The notes under the pieces were generated by a model. The model was given only the letters and a program-made list of their open reading frames with translations. It made no database searches and was not told the origin of the DNA. A DNA stretch of 64,000 bases, taken from assembly GCA_016235345.1 (NCBI GenBank), contig JACRLG010000035.1:1-64000 (forward strand), given 5' to 3'. The position numbers and the translations under genes are program-made. Shown piece by piece: positions 8,111 through 16,305 of this stretch (position 1 is the first letter of the stretch; each line of letters begins with the position of its first letter). The stretch comes from Deltaproteobacteria bacterium (GTDB lineage Bacteria; Desulfobacterota; Desulfobacteria; Desulfobacterales; Desulfatibacillaceae).

Positions 8111-9627
8111 TTGCTCACCTCCCAATGCCCGCCTTTGGTGGGGCCGATTCGGGCTATCGCACCATCAGATTTAAGCCTTTGAACCTGTTTTTCTATCGCC
8201 CTGGTTGTTTTGCCCATTAGTCCGGCGATTTCGGGAATTGTGATCTCCGGGTTTTCGCGCATCAATTCAACGATTTTCTCCCCGGTTTCTCCCGAACTTT
8301 CCGGGGTTTCTCCCGAACTTTCCGGGGTTTCTCCCGAACTTTTAGCCGTTTCTCCCGAACTTTTGGCCGTTTCTCCCGAACTTTCCAGAGTTTCCCACGA
8401 ACCGTCCGGTTCGGTGGCGGAAAGTCGCGGAATGGTAAGAGCGAAACCGTCCGTCATCCGAAATTCAGGTTCGGGAAGCCCGGCATCCCTGCAGCGGCGG
8501 ATCATGTCGCCGGTGCCGGTTCCCATGCGCTCGATGTATTTTGTCAAATAGAGCGGTTCGGCCAGGAGGGGATTGTGCGGCACGGAGCCGTGCGGCTCGC
8601 GCAGTCGTTGCAGGGTTAACGAGGACGGCAGGCGACCGGGATTCCAGACCTCCAGCCGGTCGGCAAAAAGCATGACCTGGACGCTGCCGTTGCTGGTGTA
8701 GTCGCGGTGGGCCACGGCGTTGACGATTCCCTCGGCCACCACCTCGCGCGGGATTTCGTAGGTCACCGGAGCCTGGGCGCTTTTCGCCCGTGTGCCGACC
8801 CTTAAGGCCAGCTTTGACATGACGAAATCAACCGCCTGATCCACCAGCGAGAAAGCCGTACCCTTGTAAACCTGATACGACGGAATGGGCTTGGCCACCT
8901 CCGTTCCGTGGAAATGTGCGCACTTGATCTCCGAAGCGGGCAGGAAGCGTTGAGGCTCCTTTCCGAAGAGCAGCACGGCGGCGTTTGTGGGCTGGCCGTC
9001 ATCCAACAGGTTCAAGTGGGTCAAAAGCTCCTTGCCGGAAGCCGATTCCCTTAGCGGAAAGCCGCGAGACGCGCGGGCGTCGCGGATGAACATTTTCATG
9101 CCTGCGCTGCCTATATCCCGTATCGTCGCCCCACGGCAGGGAGCCGCGTCAAACGGGCCGTTCAGAATCAATTTGTGCTCGTCCAGGTAGGCCACCAAAG
9201 AGGCGTACACGGCGGGAAGGAGGCTTGCCGAATCAATGAAGCGGCGGCGGATAAGCTCAGAACCGGCCCGACGGATCAGCGCCAGCATCTTGGGGTGCCT
9301 TGACTTGTCGCCTGTACCCTTCACATAGATAAGGCGCGGCTTGCCAAGCTCCGTGGCGCGGTTGAATTCGCGTTCGGTTGGGGATACCCCAGCCGCGTCC
9401 TCCGCGCCGTATTCGTTTCCGAAAATGCCCACGTAAAGCTCGCAGGCGGCCACCTCATCCAGATATACGGCATCGGTCCGCCTGTCTGCGGCGGGCAGGT
9501 CCTCAAACAGGAACATCTCGAAAAAACGCCGCAACAGCGGGTCAGAATGCAGATAGGCGCGCAGGTCGGCGCGTTCCGCCGCCAGTTCCTTTTGCACGCT
9601 GCTTAGGAAAATGCGTATGGGTTTCAT
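8107..9627 (-). CDS. DUF4062 / GHKL-like ATPase / winged-helix protein
   Basis: This is a 506-residue multidomain protein. Residues about 4-90 are DUF4062 (IRIFLSSVQKELAAER). Residues about 290-400 resemble the HATPase_c_4 domain of Schlafen/AlbA-type putative regulators, with NAVAHRDY (303-310) and NPGRLP (329-334). Residues 414-448 are five copies of a heptad-like SSGETxx linker. Residues about 450-506 are a winged-helix-like segment (ITIPEIAGLMGKTTRAIEKQ). It is coupled by ATGA overlaps to both hsdS and hsdR, so it is an integral part of the restriction operon. A signalling or regulatory role is inference. Confidence 0.75.
   Translation of the reverse strand: MKPIRIFLSSVQKELAAERADLRAYLHSDPLLRRFFEMFLFEDLPAADRRTDAVYLDEVAACELYVGIFGNEYGAEDAAGVSPTEREFNRATELGKPRLIYVKGTGDKSRHPKMLALIRRAGSELIRRRFIDSASLLPAVYASLVAYLDEHKLILNGPFDAAPCRGATIRDIGSAGMKMFIRDARASRGFPLRESASGKELLTHLNLLDDGQPTNAAVLLFGKEPQRFLPASEIKCAHFHGTEVAKPIPSYQVYKGTAFSLVDQAVDFVMSKLALRVGTRAKSAQAPVTYEIPREVVAEGIVNAVAHRDYTSNGSVQVMLFADRLEVWNPGRLPSSLTLQRLREPHGSVPHNPLLAEPLYLTKYIERMGTGTGDMIRRCRDAGLPEPEFRMTDGFALTIPRLSATEPDGSWETLESSGETAKSSGETAKSSGETPESSGETPESSGETGEKIVELMRENPEITIPEIAGLMGKTTRAIEKQVQRLKSDGAIARIGPTKGGHWEVSK
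8286..8390 (-). repeat. Five 21-bp tandem repeats inside the DUF4062 gene
   Basis: Five consecutive 21-bp units encode a 7-residue repeat, SSGETAK or SSGETPE, between the ATPase and the winged-helix part. The unit length is a multiple of three, so copy-number change would lengthen or shorten the linker without a frameshift. Confidence 0.85.
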
Positions 9628-10934
9628 ACCAACCGAATCCTTCCGGTAAGCAGTTCCTGCATCATGCCCTGTTTGATTTGGCGGGCCTTGGCCAGTTTTT
9701 CCTCAAGGGTGGATATTTCCGCATCCATGTCCGAAAGGATGGAGGCGATGGCGGTTTGTTCGGTTTTGGTGGGTGGGCGGGGGACTTTAGCGTCCCGTAC
9801 CTGCTTTAGACTAATCTGGGGATATGCTTGTCCGGTCGTGATCGAAGCAAACCGCCTTCTGACCGAACGCTGTGATAAAAAATGATAAACATAGTGAGCA
9901 TTAACATGGGTCGCATTCATGCGAACTCTGGCGATATGCTGGTTAAGATTCGCCGTTCCTATCCCGTAAAGGAAAACAACTCGGCCTACGTTGCCTGTAA
10001 TCGTAATAAGAATATCTCCATCGCAGACCTGACTTCGACGAAGTACACTGTGTGCTTCGGGGGAGATATACATGGACTGATTTAAATCCAATCCGTTATC
10101 GGACACGCACTCACTTCTCAAGAAAAGCACGCCATGCGTTTCCCATTTGAAACCATAGGTTGTCGGCGTGGAACCCTTTGTAATGAAAGCTGATAAATGC
10201 TCCAACGAATCCAGTTCCCAATCTTCAGGGATCAATCCCGCTTCGGTCTGCTTGTAGCCGCTCTTGACTTCAAACCCCGGCAGGCGCTTCTTGCCGGTAA
10301 GCAACTCCTGCATGGCTCCTTGTTTGATTTGGCGTTTTTTTACGATGAGCTGTTCCAGGGATTCGATGAGGGCGTCCGCATCGCTCAAAGCTCCGGCAAT
10401 GGCCTCCTGTTCGGCTTTGGTGGGGGGGAGGTTGACTCGAATCTGTTGAACAGTCGTCAAGTTCATTCCGGCTTTTGCGCCTGAGTCGGTCAATGCCCGA
10501 AATAGTCTCTGCGGTTTTTCCGATGCCAGAAAATAACTGACGAATCGCGAACTGGTTTGTGCTGGGTCGAATCGCACCAATGCAATGTGCTGATTGATAT
10601 AGGCTGGTTTTGGCAATTTTGATGAGACGTTGCCGACTATGCCAATATCGGCGGTAATTGAAATCAAAATATCGCCATCTTGGAGCTGCGTTCGCATGGC
10701 CTCACTATTATTAGCGGGAAGGTTCACAAAACGCAGGTCTTCAAGGTCCATATAAATGCTGGCTCTGTTTAGGTTCGTGATTCGGATGAACGGTGAGCCT
10801 TGATCCGAATAATAGGAAGCCCACCCGCGTGAACCGCTTGTGACATAAGGCTTCATATCTTTGATCTGCTTAACCTTCCAATCCTCCGGTATCACCCCAA
10901 CCTCGGTCTGTTTGTAGCCGGGCTTCACGTCCAT
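9624..10934 (-). CDS. hsdS: Type I restriction enzyme, S subunit
   Basis: This 436-residue HsdS has two target recognition domains (about 20-165 and 240-380) separated and followed by similar helical conserved regions. The conserved regions contain PPTKAEQEAIAGALSDADA and PPTKTEQTAIASILSDMDA, each ending in QIKQG-MQELLTG. The segments GYKQTEVGVIPEDW and GYKQTEAGLIPEDW repeat at the start of each half. HsdS determines the bipartite DNA target for HsdM and HsdR. Its start lies 10 bp inside hsdM and its stop overlaps the next ATG, so expression is coupled on both sides. Confidence 0.92.
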   Translation of the reverse strand: MDVKPGYKQTEVGVIPEDWKVKQIKDMKPYVTSGSRGWASYYSDQGSPFIRITNLNRASIYMDLEDLRFVNLPANNSEAMRTQLQDGDILISITADIGIVGNVSSKLPKPAYINQHIALVRFDPAQTSSRFVSYFLASEKPQRLFRALTDSGAKAGMNLTTVQQIRVNLPPTKAEQEAIAGALSDADALIESLEQLIVKKRQIKQGAMQELLTGKKRLPGFEVKSGYKQTEAGLIPEDWELDSLEHLSAFITKGSTPTTYGFKWETHGVLFLRSECVSDNGLDLNQSMYISPEAHSVLRRSQVCDGDILITITGNVGRVVFLYGIGTANLNQHIARVRMNATHVNAHYVYHFLSQRSVRRRFASITTGQAYPQISLKQVRDAKVPRPPTKTEQTAIASILSDMDAEISTLEEKLAKARQIKQGMMQELLTGRIRLV

Positions 10935-13324
10935 GAGAACCCCATCCTTTCCAGGTGGCGGTTAACTTTTTCTTCCAGGTCGGCGACGAGGCACACCATT
11001 TGGGGCATGGGGGTTTCGTAGCGTTCGGCCAGTTCCTTCACGCGCCGGGTAAGGGCCTGGCTTATGCGGTCCATCTCTCCGTGAATGGCGGCATCAAGCG
11101 CTGAAAGCCACTTGTCGTCCACAACCAGCGTTTTAATTTCGTCCTGGGTAAGTCTTGGGTATTTGGCGTATGCCTTGGCGTCAAGCGCGGCTTCGGCAGC
11201 TTTTAAGCTCTTTTTCAGGTCTGCTTCTTCATTGGACAGTTTTAGCCAGTCGTTCAGGGCGTCGGCTTCATCTTTTGAGTCCCTGTCGCCCCTAATCTCC
11301 TTGAGCCTTGCGGAGACACCAGCCTTGTTCACCTTGTCCATTGCCGAAAAAAAGCCGTCCTCGCCGCCGTGCTCCTCCTCAATCTCGGCAATCCGGGCGC
11401 TTACGCCTTCAAGCTCCGCCGCAATTTTTTCCAGCGCTTCCTGCTCCTTTTTAAAGTACCGGGCCACTATCAGTTCCTTGGGCACAAGGTCGCAGGCCCA
11501 GCCCTTGTCCTTTTCCCTGCCCTTCTTGTCGCGCTCGATAACGCGGTATGTCTCGGCCTTCCAGCCGTCGTCGGCTATAATGTAGCAATCATCCTGCATT
11601 ATCCCTGCCCAGTAGTCCATCAGGTGCTGGTAAACGTCGTATTTGTCCATCAGGGGTTTATCCGCGTAGTGGGCCAGAAGGTCCTCGGAAAGGGTCGTTA
11701 TCAACTCCTTGGGATGAAACCCCATTTTTAGGTCTTTAAGCGCGGCGGCGGATTTGGCGCGCCATTCTTCAAAATGGGAGTTCATGCGCAAAATGAAATC
11801 GGCAAACTCCGGGTGCTCGTAAATGGCGGGCTTTATGGCGGCCTTTTTTACGGCAAGGTTAAGGTAGCCGGGCCGGTTTTCGGAAAAAAGGGCGGCTTTG
11901 AGGTTAGGGCAGATCGCCCAGTAGCGCCCAAGGGCTTCAACGTCGCGCAACGGTATGCCGCCCTTCAAGTGGCCTTCAATGTCTTGGATGTCTTCTTGCT
12001 CGGTGCTGTCTATGTAGCGCGGCAGGTTAAGGTTGAACTCGTTTTTCTCTATCTCGTCCAGGCTCACCGTGCGGGAGTATTTGGGGATTTCCAGGCGATT
12101 GTTGAAAACGTCCACAATTTTATGGATGTCGCGGTCGCGCAGGCGGTTCTTGGGGCCGTCCTTCATGAATCCGCCGCTTGCGTCAATCATGAATATGCCC
12201 TTGCGGGCGTGGGCGTTTTCCTTATCAATCACTATTATGCAGGCCGGTATGCCGGTTCCGTAAAAGAGGTTGGCGGGAAGCCCGATCACGCCTTTTATGT
12301 ATCCCCGGCGGACCAGGGCGCGGCGGATGTCTGCCTCTGCGTTGCCCCTGAAAAGGACGCCGTGGGGAAGGATGCACGCGCCCTTGCCGTTGGCTTTAAG
12401 CGAGCGCACGATGTGCAGAAGATAGGCGTAATCGCCCTGTTTGCCGGGCGGGGTGCCGAAGAATTTGAAGCGGTCGAACGGATCGTTTGCGGGATCGAGC
12501 CCCGTGCTCCAGCGCTTGTCGGAAAAGGGCGGATTGGCCACCACGTAATCGAAGGTTTTAAGTGCGCCTTTGTCTGTATACTTGGGGTTGGAAAGAGTGT
12601 TGCCCTGCTCGATCCAAGCCGTCTCATAGCCGTGCAAAATCATGTTCATGCGGGCGAGCCCGCTTGTGGCGGCGTCTTTTTCCTGCCCGTAGAGCGTAAC
12701 ATCCGCGCTTGCCTCGTCGCCAACCTTCAAAAGCAGGGACCCGGAGCCGCAGGTGGGGTCATATACGGTGGTGTCGTTGGTGGTGTCGGCGTCGCGGATG
12801 CCTATTATCTTGGCGATTACGCGGCTTACTTCGGCGGGGGTGTAGAACTGGCCCTTGCTCTTGCCGCTTTCGGTGGCAAAGTGCCGCATGAGGTATTCGT
12901 AGGCGTCGCCCAGTATGTCGTCGCCTTCCGCGCGGTTTTTCGAGAAATCCAGCGCCTTGTTCTCGAAAATGCCAATAAGGTTGGTGAGCCGGTCAACCAT
13001 CTCCTTGCCGCTGCCGAGCTTGGTGGCGTCGTTGAAATCCGGCATGTCGGAGAGCTTGTTGGCGTCCGCCAGGGGGGCGATGATCTTCTTGTTGATCATA
13101 TCCCCAATGTCGGGCGTACCTTTTAGGGCCGCCATATCCGCAAAACTCGCGCCGTTGGGGATCGCTATGGGTGCGTACTGTACCCCGGCGTATTTGTCGG
13201 AAACGTATTTTATAAAAAGCAGAACGAGGACGTAATCCTTGTACTGGCTGGCATCCATGCCGCCGCGAAGCTCGTCGCACGACTGCCAGAGGGATGAATA
13301 GAGTTCGGATTTTTTAAGTGCCAT
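10925..13324 (-). CDS. hsdM: Type I restriction enzyme, M subunit
   Basis: This is an adenine-specific N6 DNA methyltransferase subunit of 799 residues. The HsdM_N region (residues about 4-130) is followed by GQFYTPAEV, the SAM-binding VYDPTCGSGS (about 187-196) and catalytic NPPF (about 264-267). The C-terminal 300 residues are a helical, charged extension, making it longer than the about 500-residue HsdM of E. coli but similar to other long HsdM proteins. ATG 13324 is preferred over upstream in-frame starts because it follows CAGGAAAACC and begins MALKKSELYSSLW, the usual HsdM start. It is the first gene of the island operon. Confidence 0.93.
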   Translation of the reverse strand: MALKKSELYSSLWQSCDELRGGMDASQYKDYVLVLLFIKYVSDKYAGVQYAPIAIPNGASFADMAALKGTPDIGDMINKKIIAPLADANKLSDMPDFNDATKLGSGKEMVDRLTNLIGIFENKALDFSKNRAEGDDILGDAYEYLMRHFATESGKSKGQFYTPAEVSRVIAKIIGIRDADTTNDTTVYDPTCGSGSLLLKVGDEASADVTLYGQEKDAATSGLARMNMILHGYETAWIEQGNTLSNPKYTDKGALKTFDYVVANPPFSDKRWSTGLDPANDPFDRFKFFGTPPGKQGDYAYLLHIVRSLKANGKGACILPHGVLFRGNAEADIRRALVRRGYIKGVIGLPANLFYGTGIPACIIVIDKENAHARKGIFMIDASGGFMKDGPKNRLRDRDIHKIVDVFNNRLEIPKYSRTVSLDEIEKNEFNLNLPRYIDSTEQEDIQDIEGHLKGGIPLRDVEALGRYWAICPNLKAALFSENRPGYLNLAVKKAAIKPAIYEHPEFADFILRMNSHFEEWRAKSAAALKDLKMGFHPKELITTLSEDLLAHYADKPLMDKYDVYQHLMDYWAGIMQDDCYIIADDGWKAETYRVIERDKKGREKDKGWACDLVPKELIVARYFKKEQEALEKIAAELEGVSARIAEIEEEHGGEDGFFSAMDKVNKAGVSARLKEIRGDRDSKDEADALNDWLKLSNEEADLKKSLKAAEAALDAKAYAKYPRLTQDEIKTLVVDDKWLSALDAAIHGEMDRISQALTRRVKELAERYETPMPQMVCLVADLEEKVNRHLERMGFSWT

Positions 13325-13625
13325 GGTTTTCCTGTTGCTGTTTGCGCTGTTGCAGAAGGTTTGCCCCGAAGCTGACAAACCGGCTGAATTTTACGCATAA
13401 AAAGCGAAATTTTGGTTTCCTGCCCGTATAGCATATCCCGAATATTTTTACCAAAGCCCTTTGGAATCCGTAATCAAACTATTGATCAGGCATGATTGAT
13501 CCAAGCCATGAAGTGCCAGCAGAATTAAAGCGCGTTTCATCCAATCGAAAGCGGCGGGGACAGGTGGAAACTAAAGGCCGGAAAATTTAAAGTGGGGACA
13601 GGGTGGGGACAAAATGCAGGCAAAC
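13325..13625. other. Intergenic region upstream of hsdM
   Basis: This stretch of about 300 bp between hsdM and the tRNA terminator should hold the promoter of the restriction operon. I found no convincing -35/-10 pair, repeat or small gene in it. Confidence 0.4.
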
Positions 13626-13661
13626 GAAAAAGGGGTTAAGCCGTTTATGGCCTAACCCCTT
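13626..13661 (-). terminator. Intrinsic terminator after tRNA-Thr
   Basis: On the minus strand AAGGGGTTAGGCC pairs with GGCTTAACCCCTT across a short loop and is followed by TTTTTCG. It ends the tRNA-His/tRNA-Thr transcript. Confidence 0.85.
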
Positions 13662-13672
13662 GAAATCCTTGG

Positions 13673-13745
13673 AGCCGACGAGCGGAATCGAACCGCTGAC
13701 CTGATGATTACGAATCAACTGCTCTACCGGCTGAGCTACGTCGGC
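13673..13745 (-). tRNA. tRNA-Thr(CGT)
   Basis: This is a 73-nt cloverleaf. The acceptor GCCGACG pairs with CGTCGGC, the D arm is GCTC/GAGC, the anticodon loop is TTCGTAA giving anticodon CGT, and the T arm is AGCGG/CCGCT around TTCGATT. The anticodon stem has one T-T mismatch. CCA is not encoded. It follows tRNA-His in the same direction and shares its terminator. Confidence 0.93.
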
Positions 13746-13755
13746 GCTGAAATGG

Positions 13756-13830
13756 GGTGGGAGACGGGACTTGAACCCGCGACCTCCGAGGCCACAACCC
13801 GGTGCTACCACCAGCTGAGCTACTCCCACC
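13756..13830 (-). tRNA. tRNA-His(GTG)
   Basis: The acceptor GTGGGAG/CTCCCAC carries the extra 5' G opposite a C discriminator that is specific to tRNA-His. The anticodon loop TTGTGGC gives GTG, and the T arm is GCGGG/CCCGT around TTCAAGT. CCA is not encoded. It lies 10 bp upstream of tRNA-Thr. Confidence 0.95.
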
Positions 13831-14026
13831 ATATCTTTCCGCTTCGCCCCACCTTAAAGAGGGGGCCGCCACATGAAGGCGATCACCTATCACAACCGTT
13901 TCGGCTTGGCAAGTAATTTAGGCATCCTTTTAAAAAAAGGCTGTGCGCCCATCAAAAATTTTCAGCCTGAAAAAACATGGGAAGACGCCTCTTTCCTGTC
14001 GGCGAGAAAGAGACGCCCGCAGTAGT

Positions 14027-14145
14027 TGCAGGGCATGGTTCTTTTCCGGTTGTTAAGGAAAGCCGTGGGCGAAAAAATCGCCATGATCTTCCTCCTCCAC
14101 CATTTTACATAATACGGAAAATGAAAACAAACTGCGCTCCTGGCA
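14027..14145 (-). repeat. Dispersed repeat family M, copy 1
   Basis: This copy of an intergenic repeat of about 120-128 bp is also found near 27,491, 45,223 and 57,989. One end reads GGTTCTTTTCC and the other AACTGCGCTCC on the plus strand. The interior ATCTTCCTCCTCCACCATTT closely matches copy 4. It lies about 200 bp upstream of tRNA-His and in the same orientation as that gene. Confidence 0.65.
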
Positions 14146-14306
14146 GGAAAATCTTCGGCCATAACGAAATTGTTGCAACAGGCTCGCGTGATATGGTAGG
14201 AAATGATCCTGCACGGGCCTTCCGTGGCCTGTGGCGATCCACATCTCCTGTCTTTTTCAGTCGTGGTTTCCGGTCGGTTCCTTCCCCCAAAAAAATGGAG
14301 CGAACA

Positions 14307-15416
14307 ATGTTGGATTTCGGTACGCACCGGTTTGCCGCAGGATTGGGCCGCGCCCGTTGGGCGGGTTTTGGTCTTTTTTTGACTCTTTGCCTTGTTTTCC
14401 TGATGTTTGCGGCCATCGGCTGCAAACAGGAAAAGGCCGAGGAAGCCCCTTTGCCGCCGCCAGCCGAAGCGCCGGTTCTGGCTGAGCCCCCTGCTGAAGC
14501 ACAGCCGGAGGCGGCGTCCACAGGGGAAATCCAGGCGACGGGCCAGGATAGCGGCCTGCCGTCGGCCAAGGCGGCAAGTACCGGACGCAAGATCATTCTT
14601 TCCTTCATGCTGTCCGTGGAGGTGAAGGATGCAATGGCCACCTTCGAGGCCCTTGACAGGCTCGCCGTCCAGGCTGGGGCCTACGTGATAAAGAGCACCA
14701 AGGACCGCCGGGACGACGGAACCCTGAAGGGCTCTGTGACCTACCGAGTGCCGCCCGGATTCCTCGACGGCTTTCTTTTCAAGATCAGAAGGCTCGGAAA
14801 AATTCTTGGGGAGACTTCCAGCGGCGACGACGTGACTGACCAGTACGTGGATTTGGAAGCGCGCATAAGAAACGCCAAGGCCACCGAAGAGGAGGTCCTT
14901 AAGATTCTGCACGAAAGAACCGGAAAACTTCTGGACGTACTTGAGGTGACCAGGGAGGTTGGGCGGATTCGCGGCGAAATCGAGGAGATGGAGGCCAGAA
15001 AGCGCAACATTGAGCTTCTGACTGCAACCAGCTCGGTAACGGTGGACATAAGCGAGCCCGAACCTGACGGAGGGTCGGAAAAGGTGAAATCGCCCTTCAG
15101 GCCCATCTGGGAGGCGGTCAAATCGGCCTTCAACGAGGGCATGGTGCTTCTTTCCGGTTCACTGCATTTCCTCATCGTCACGTTCTTTGCACTTCTGCCG
15201 TGGGCCTTGTTCGCCGCAATCATTATTATTATTTGGGCAAAGGCCAAAAAACGCGGAGCCGGAAACCGGGTTCCCGCGCAAGGTTCCGGTCCTGCGATAA
15301 GGACGCCCATGATCACACCAGCGAGGGTAAGAAGGCCGCAAACCGGAACAAGGGAACAAACTGGTGATGATACGGAAGACGGGACACCGGGAGACGATAA
15401 TCCGGCTGGCAAATGA
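14307..15416 (+). CDS. DUF4349 lipoprotein
   Basis: This 369-residue protein has a lipoprotein signal peptide: a hydrophobic stretch (FGLFLTLCLVFLMFAA) ending in the lipobox AAIGC. A Pro/Ala/Glu-rich linker follows. The DUF4349 domain (about residues 95-260) has the typical YVDLEARIRN motif and a coiled coil (ILHERTGKLLDVLEV onward). One transmembrane helix (FFALLPWALFAAIIIIIWA) precedes a basic, proline-rich tail. ATG 14307 is chosen because GGAG lies 6 bases upstream and the signal peptide begins just after. Function is unknown; an envelope role is likely. Confidence 0.8.
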   Translation: MLDFGTHRFAAGLGRARWAGFGLFLTLCLVFLMFAAIGCKQEKAEEAPLPPPAEAPVLAEPPAEAQPEAASTGEIQATGQDSGLPSAKAASTGRKIILSFMLSVEVKDAMATFEALDRLAVQAGAYVIKSTKDRRDDGTLKGSVTYRVPPGFLDGFLFKIRRLGKILGETSSGDDVTDQYVDLEARIRNAKATEEEVLKILHERTGKLLDVLEVTREVGRIRGEIEEMEARKRNIELLTATSSVTVDISEPEPDGGSEKVKSPFRPIWEAVKSAFNEGMVLLSGSLHFLIVTFFALLPWALFAAIIIIIWAKAKKRGAGNRVPAQGSGPAIRTPMITPARVRRPQTGTREQTGDDTEDGTPGDDNPAGK

Positions 15417-15457
15417 GGCCTTTAAGGCAAGAATGATGAGGTAGCGTAAATAGTGAC

Positions 15458-15487
15458 AAAGGCGTCGGCGAATTTCGCCGACGCCTT
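15458..15487. terminator. Bidirectional terminator
   Basis: AAAGGCGTCGGCG and CGCCGACGCCTTT form a perfect 13-bp stem with A-run and T-run flanks, placed between the convergent DUF4349 and SDR genes. Confidence 0.85.
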
Positions 15488-15526
15488 TGTTATCGGGCAG
15501 CGCACGGGCGGCTTTTTGCGAAACCG

Positions 15527-16285
15527 TCAGGGATAAGGCTCACCCGTGGGGCGGATCATTATTTCGTTCACGTTCACGTGGGGCGGCAACGCAATAAGCC
15601 AGGAAATGCCCTCGGCGATGTCGCCCGGTTCAAGCAGCCTGCCGAACTGGGCGACGGTTTTCCCGAAATTCTCCTCGTTGTAACCGGCCACATCCTGAAA
15701 TTCGGAGAGCACTATTCCGGGCATGACAAGGCTTACGCGCACTCCGTGCTGGCAGATTTCCCGGCGAAGGGCCTCAGCCATGGCCCCCACGGCGAACTTG
15801 CTTGAGCCATAGAAACCGCTGAAGGGGGAGATGTTTCGCCCCACCACGCTTCCGATAACCACTATGTCGCCGCTTTTGCGCTCCCGCATGTAGCGCCCCG
15901 CCCGCCTCATAAGAAGGGACGCGCCCAGCACGTTGACCCGGTAAAGATCGCGCCACTGGGATTCGTCGCTTTCAAGCAAGCCGCCCGCAAGCCCCCGTCC
16001 GGCGTTGACAATGACGATGTCGATTTTCTTGCCGCCTTCACCCCAGGCCAGGGAATTGTTCAGAAGCGAATCGATGTCGTCCGTATCGCTTGGGTTGCCC
16101 ACCACGGCCAGGGCTTTTCCCCCAAGCGCCGTAATCTCGGCGGCCAGGGCGTCCAACCGGTCCTTCCGCCTGGCATGAATCACCACGGCTGCGCCGGATC
16201 TGGCCAGAGCCAAGGCAGTGGCCCTTCCGATGCCGGAACTGGCCCCGGTCACTATCGCCGTTTTGCCTTTCAAAAGCCCGTTCAT
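15527..16285 (-). CDS. Short-chain dehydrogenase/reductase
   Basis: This classical SDR of about 252 residues has the cofactor motif TGASSGIG near the N-terminus, NAG in VIVNAGRG, catalytic Ser in IGSVVG and YGSSK as the YxxxK site. The residue after the second beta strand is followed by ARRKDR, which suggests NADP(H). ATG 16285 has GGGACGG upstream and begins directly before the fold. An in-frame ATG at 16309 overlaps the previous stop (ATGA) and is an alternative. It is co-directional with, and probably co-transcribed with, the acyl-CoA synthetase gene. Substrate is unknown. Confidence 0.85.
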   Translation of the reverse strand: MNGLLKGKTAIVTGASSGIGRATALALARSGAAVVIHARRKDRLDALAAEITALGGKALAVVGNPSDTDDIDSLLNNSLAWGEGGKKIDIVIVNAGRGLAGGLLESDESQWRDLYRVNVLGASLLMRRAGRYMRERKSGDIVVIGSVVGRNISPFSGFYGSSKFAVGAMAEALRREICQHGVRVSLVMPGIVLSEFQDVAGYNEENFGKTVAQFGRLLEPGDIAEGISWLIALPPHVNVNEIMIRPTGEPYP

Positions 16286-16305
16286 GGATGCCGTCCCTTT
16301 CCCGA

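Noticed and set aside
11774-13126. 450-codon plus-strand open frame opposite hsdM
   Set aside because: It mirrors hsdM codons in GC-rich DNA; the Gly/Val/Ala-rich translation is typical of an antisense shadow.
13673-13830. tRNA-Thr/tRNA-His as attachment site of the restriction island
   Set aside because: No integrase lies on that side and I found no repeat of the tRNA 3' end in the left part of the window; it remains possible but unsupported.
13977-14306. N-terminal extension of the DUF4349 lipoprotein
   Set aside because: The extension crosses repeat M copy 1 and lacks a ribosome binding site; the signal peptide begins at 14307 with GGAG upstream.
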